Shown here piece by piece: positions 7,314-7,449 of a stretch of DNA of 7,449 nucleotides (position 1 is its first letter; each line of letters begins with the position of its first letter). The notes beneath the pieces are model-generated. The model worked only from the letters and a program-made list of their open reading frames with translations, was not told the origin of the DNA and made no database searches. The DNA is from Acidobacteriaceae bacterium (lineage in GTDB: Bacteria; Acidobacteriota; Terriglobia; Terriglobales; Acidobacteriaceae), in contig PMTP01000137.1 in assembly GCA_003167305.1 (NCBI GenBank), positions 1 to 7,449 on the forward strand, written 5' to 3'. Position numbers and translations under genes: made by a program.

Positions 7314-7449
7314 TGTTTCGTCCCTGTCTCAGGCGCTTCAGCGCCGATGCCTTGGCCCGGCGCAACCGCCTGGGCGTTTCTTTCTGAGGCCAACTCGTCC
7401 CGCTGCAAGGCTCGCATCACGTCGATGATGCGCTCGTAGATGTGCGTCA
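7310..7449 (-). CDS. Probable chorismate mutase, C-terminal end only
   Basis: The frame is open from the right edge to a TGA at 7312-7310 and gives 45 residues. It begins THIYERIIDVMRALQRDE, which looks like the last helix of an AroQ-type chorismate mutase domain (pattern: I-hydrophobic-E-x-I-I-x-x-x-R-x-x-Q). A polar, low-complexity tail of about 27 residues follows. Chorismate mutase converts chorismate to prephenate, the substrate of the tyrA product encoded downstream, so the context supports the call. The stop overlaps the aroF start by four bases, suggesting translational coupling. The catalytic residues lie outside the window, and a bifunctional protein with chorismate mutase at its C-terminus is equally possible. 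Confidence 0.55.
   Translation of the reverse strand, partial: THIYERIIDVMRALQRDELASERNAQAVAPGQGIGAEAPETGTKQ

Overview
The window is high-GC bacterial DNA in which every gene I can support is on the minus strand, so it is transcribed from right to left. The gene content suggests a member of the Acidobacteriota. It has a complete start of an alternative complex III (act) operon with a fused ActB, a short-form (Thermotoga-type) DAHP synthase followed by a stand-alone prephenate dehydrogenase, and palindromic repeat elements of the GGGGCTAAAGCCCC / CCGGGGTTAAAACCCCGG type, which I associate from memory with acidobacterial genomes. The lineage is an inference, since no marker gene is present.

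Reading along the minus strand: 7449-7310 holds the last 45 codons of what looks like a chorismate mutase. Its stop overlaps (ATGA) the start of aroF (DAHP synthase, 7313-6297). After a 117-base spacer with a long inverted repeat made of 9-base GTTAGCNNN units comes tyrA (prephenate dehydrogenase, 6179-5319). These three products cover the entry to the shikimate pathway and the two steps that lead chorismate toward tyrosine.

A 245-base gap (5318-5074) follows. It contains one doubtful 54-codon ORF and an AT-rich stretch that is the likeliest promoter region for the genes downstream. Next come the alternative complex III genes: actA (pentaheme cytochrome c, 5073-4255), actB (fused molybdopterin-oxidoreductase-like and iron-sulfur subunit, 4258-1058, overlapping actA by ATGA), and actC (NrfD-like quinol-oxidising membrane subunit, from 992 off the left edge). 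The complex oxidises membrane quinol and passes electrons through iron-sulfur clusters and hemes to a cytochrome c or directly to a terminal oxidase. Later act genes should lie beyond the left edge.

The most unusual feature is a double-hairpin palindromic repeat lying in frame inside the 5' end of actB, upstream of the Tat signal, where it encodes about 19 residues of the N-terminal extension. The second is the iterated GTTAGC inverted repeat, whose 3' arm directly abuts the tyrA ribosome binding site. I found no RNA genes, CRISPR array, insertion sequence or prophage genes.
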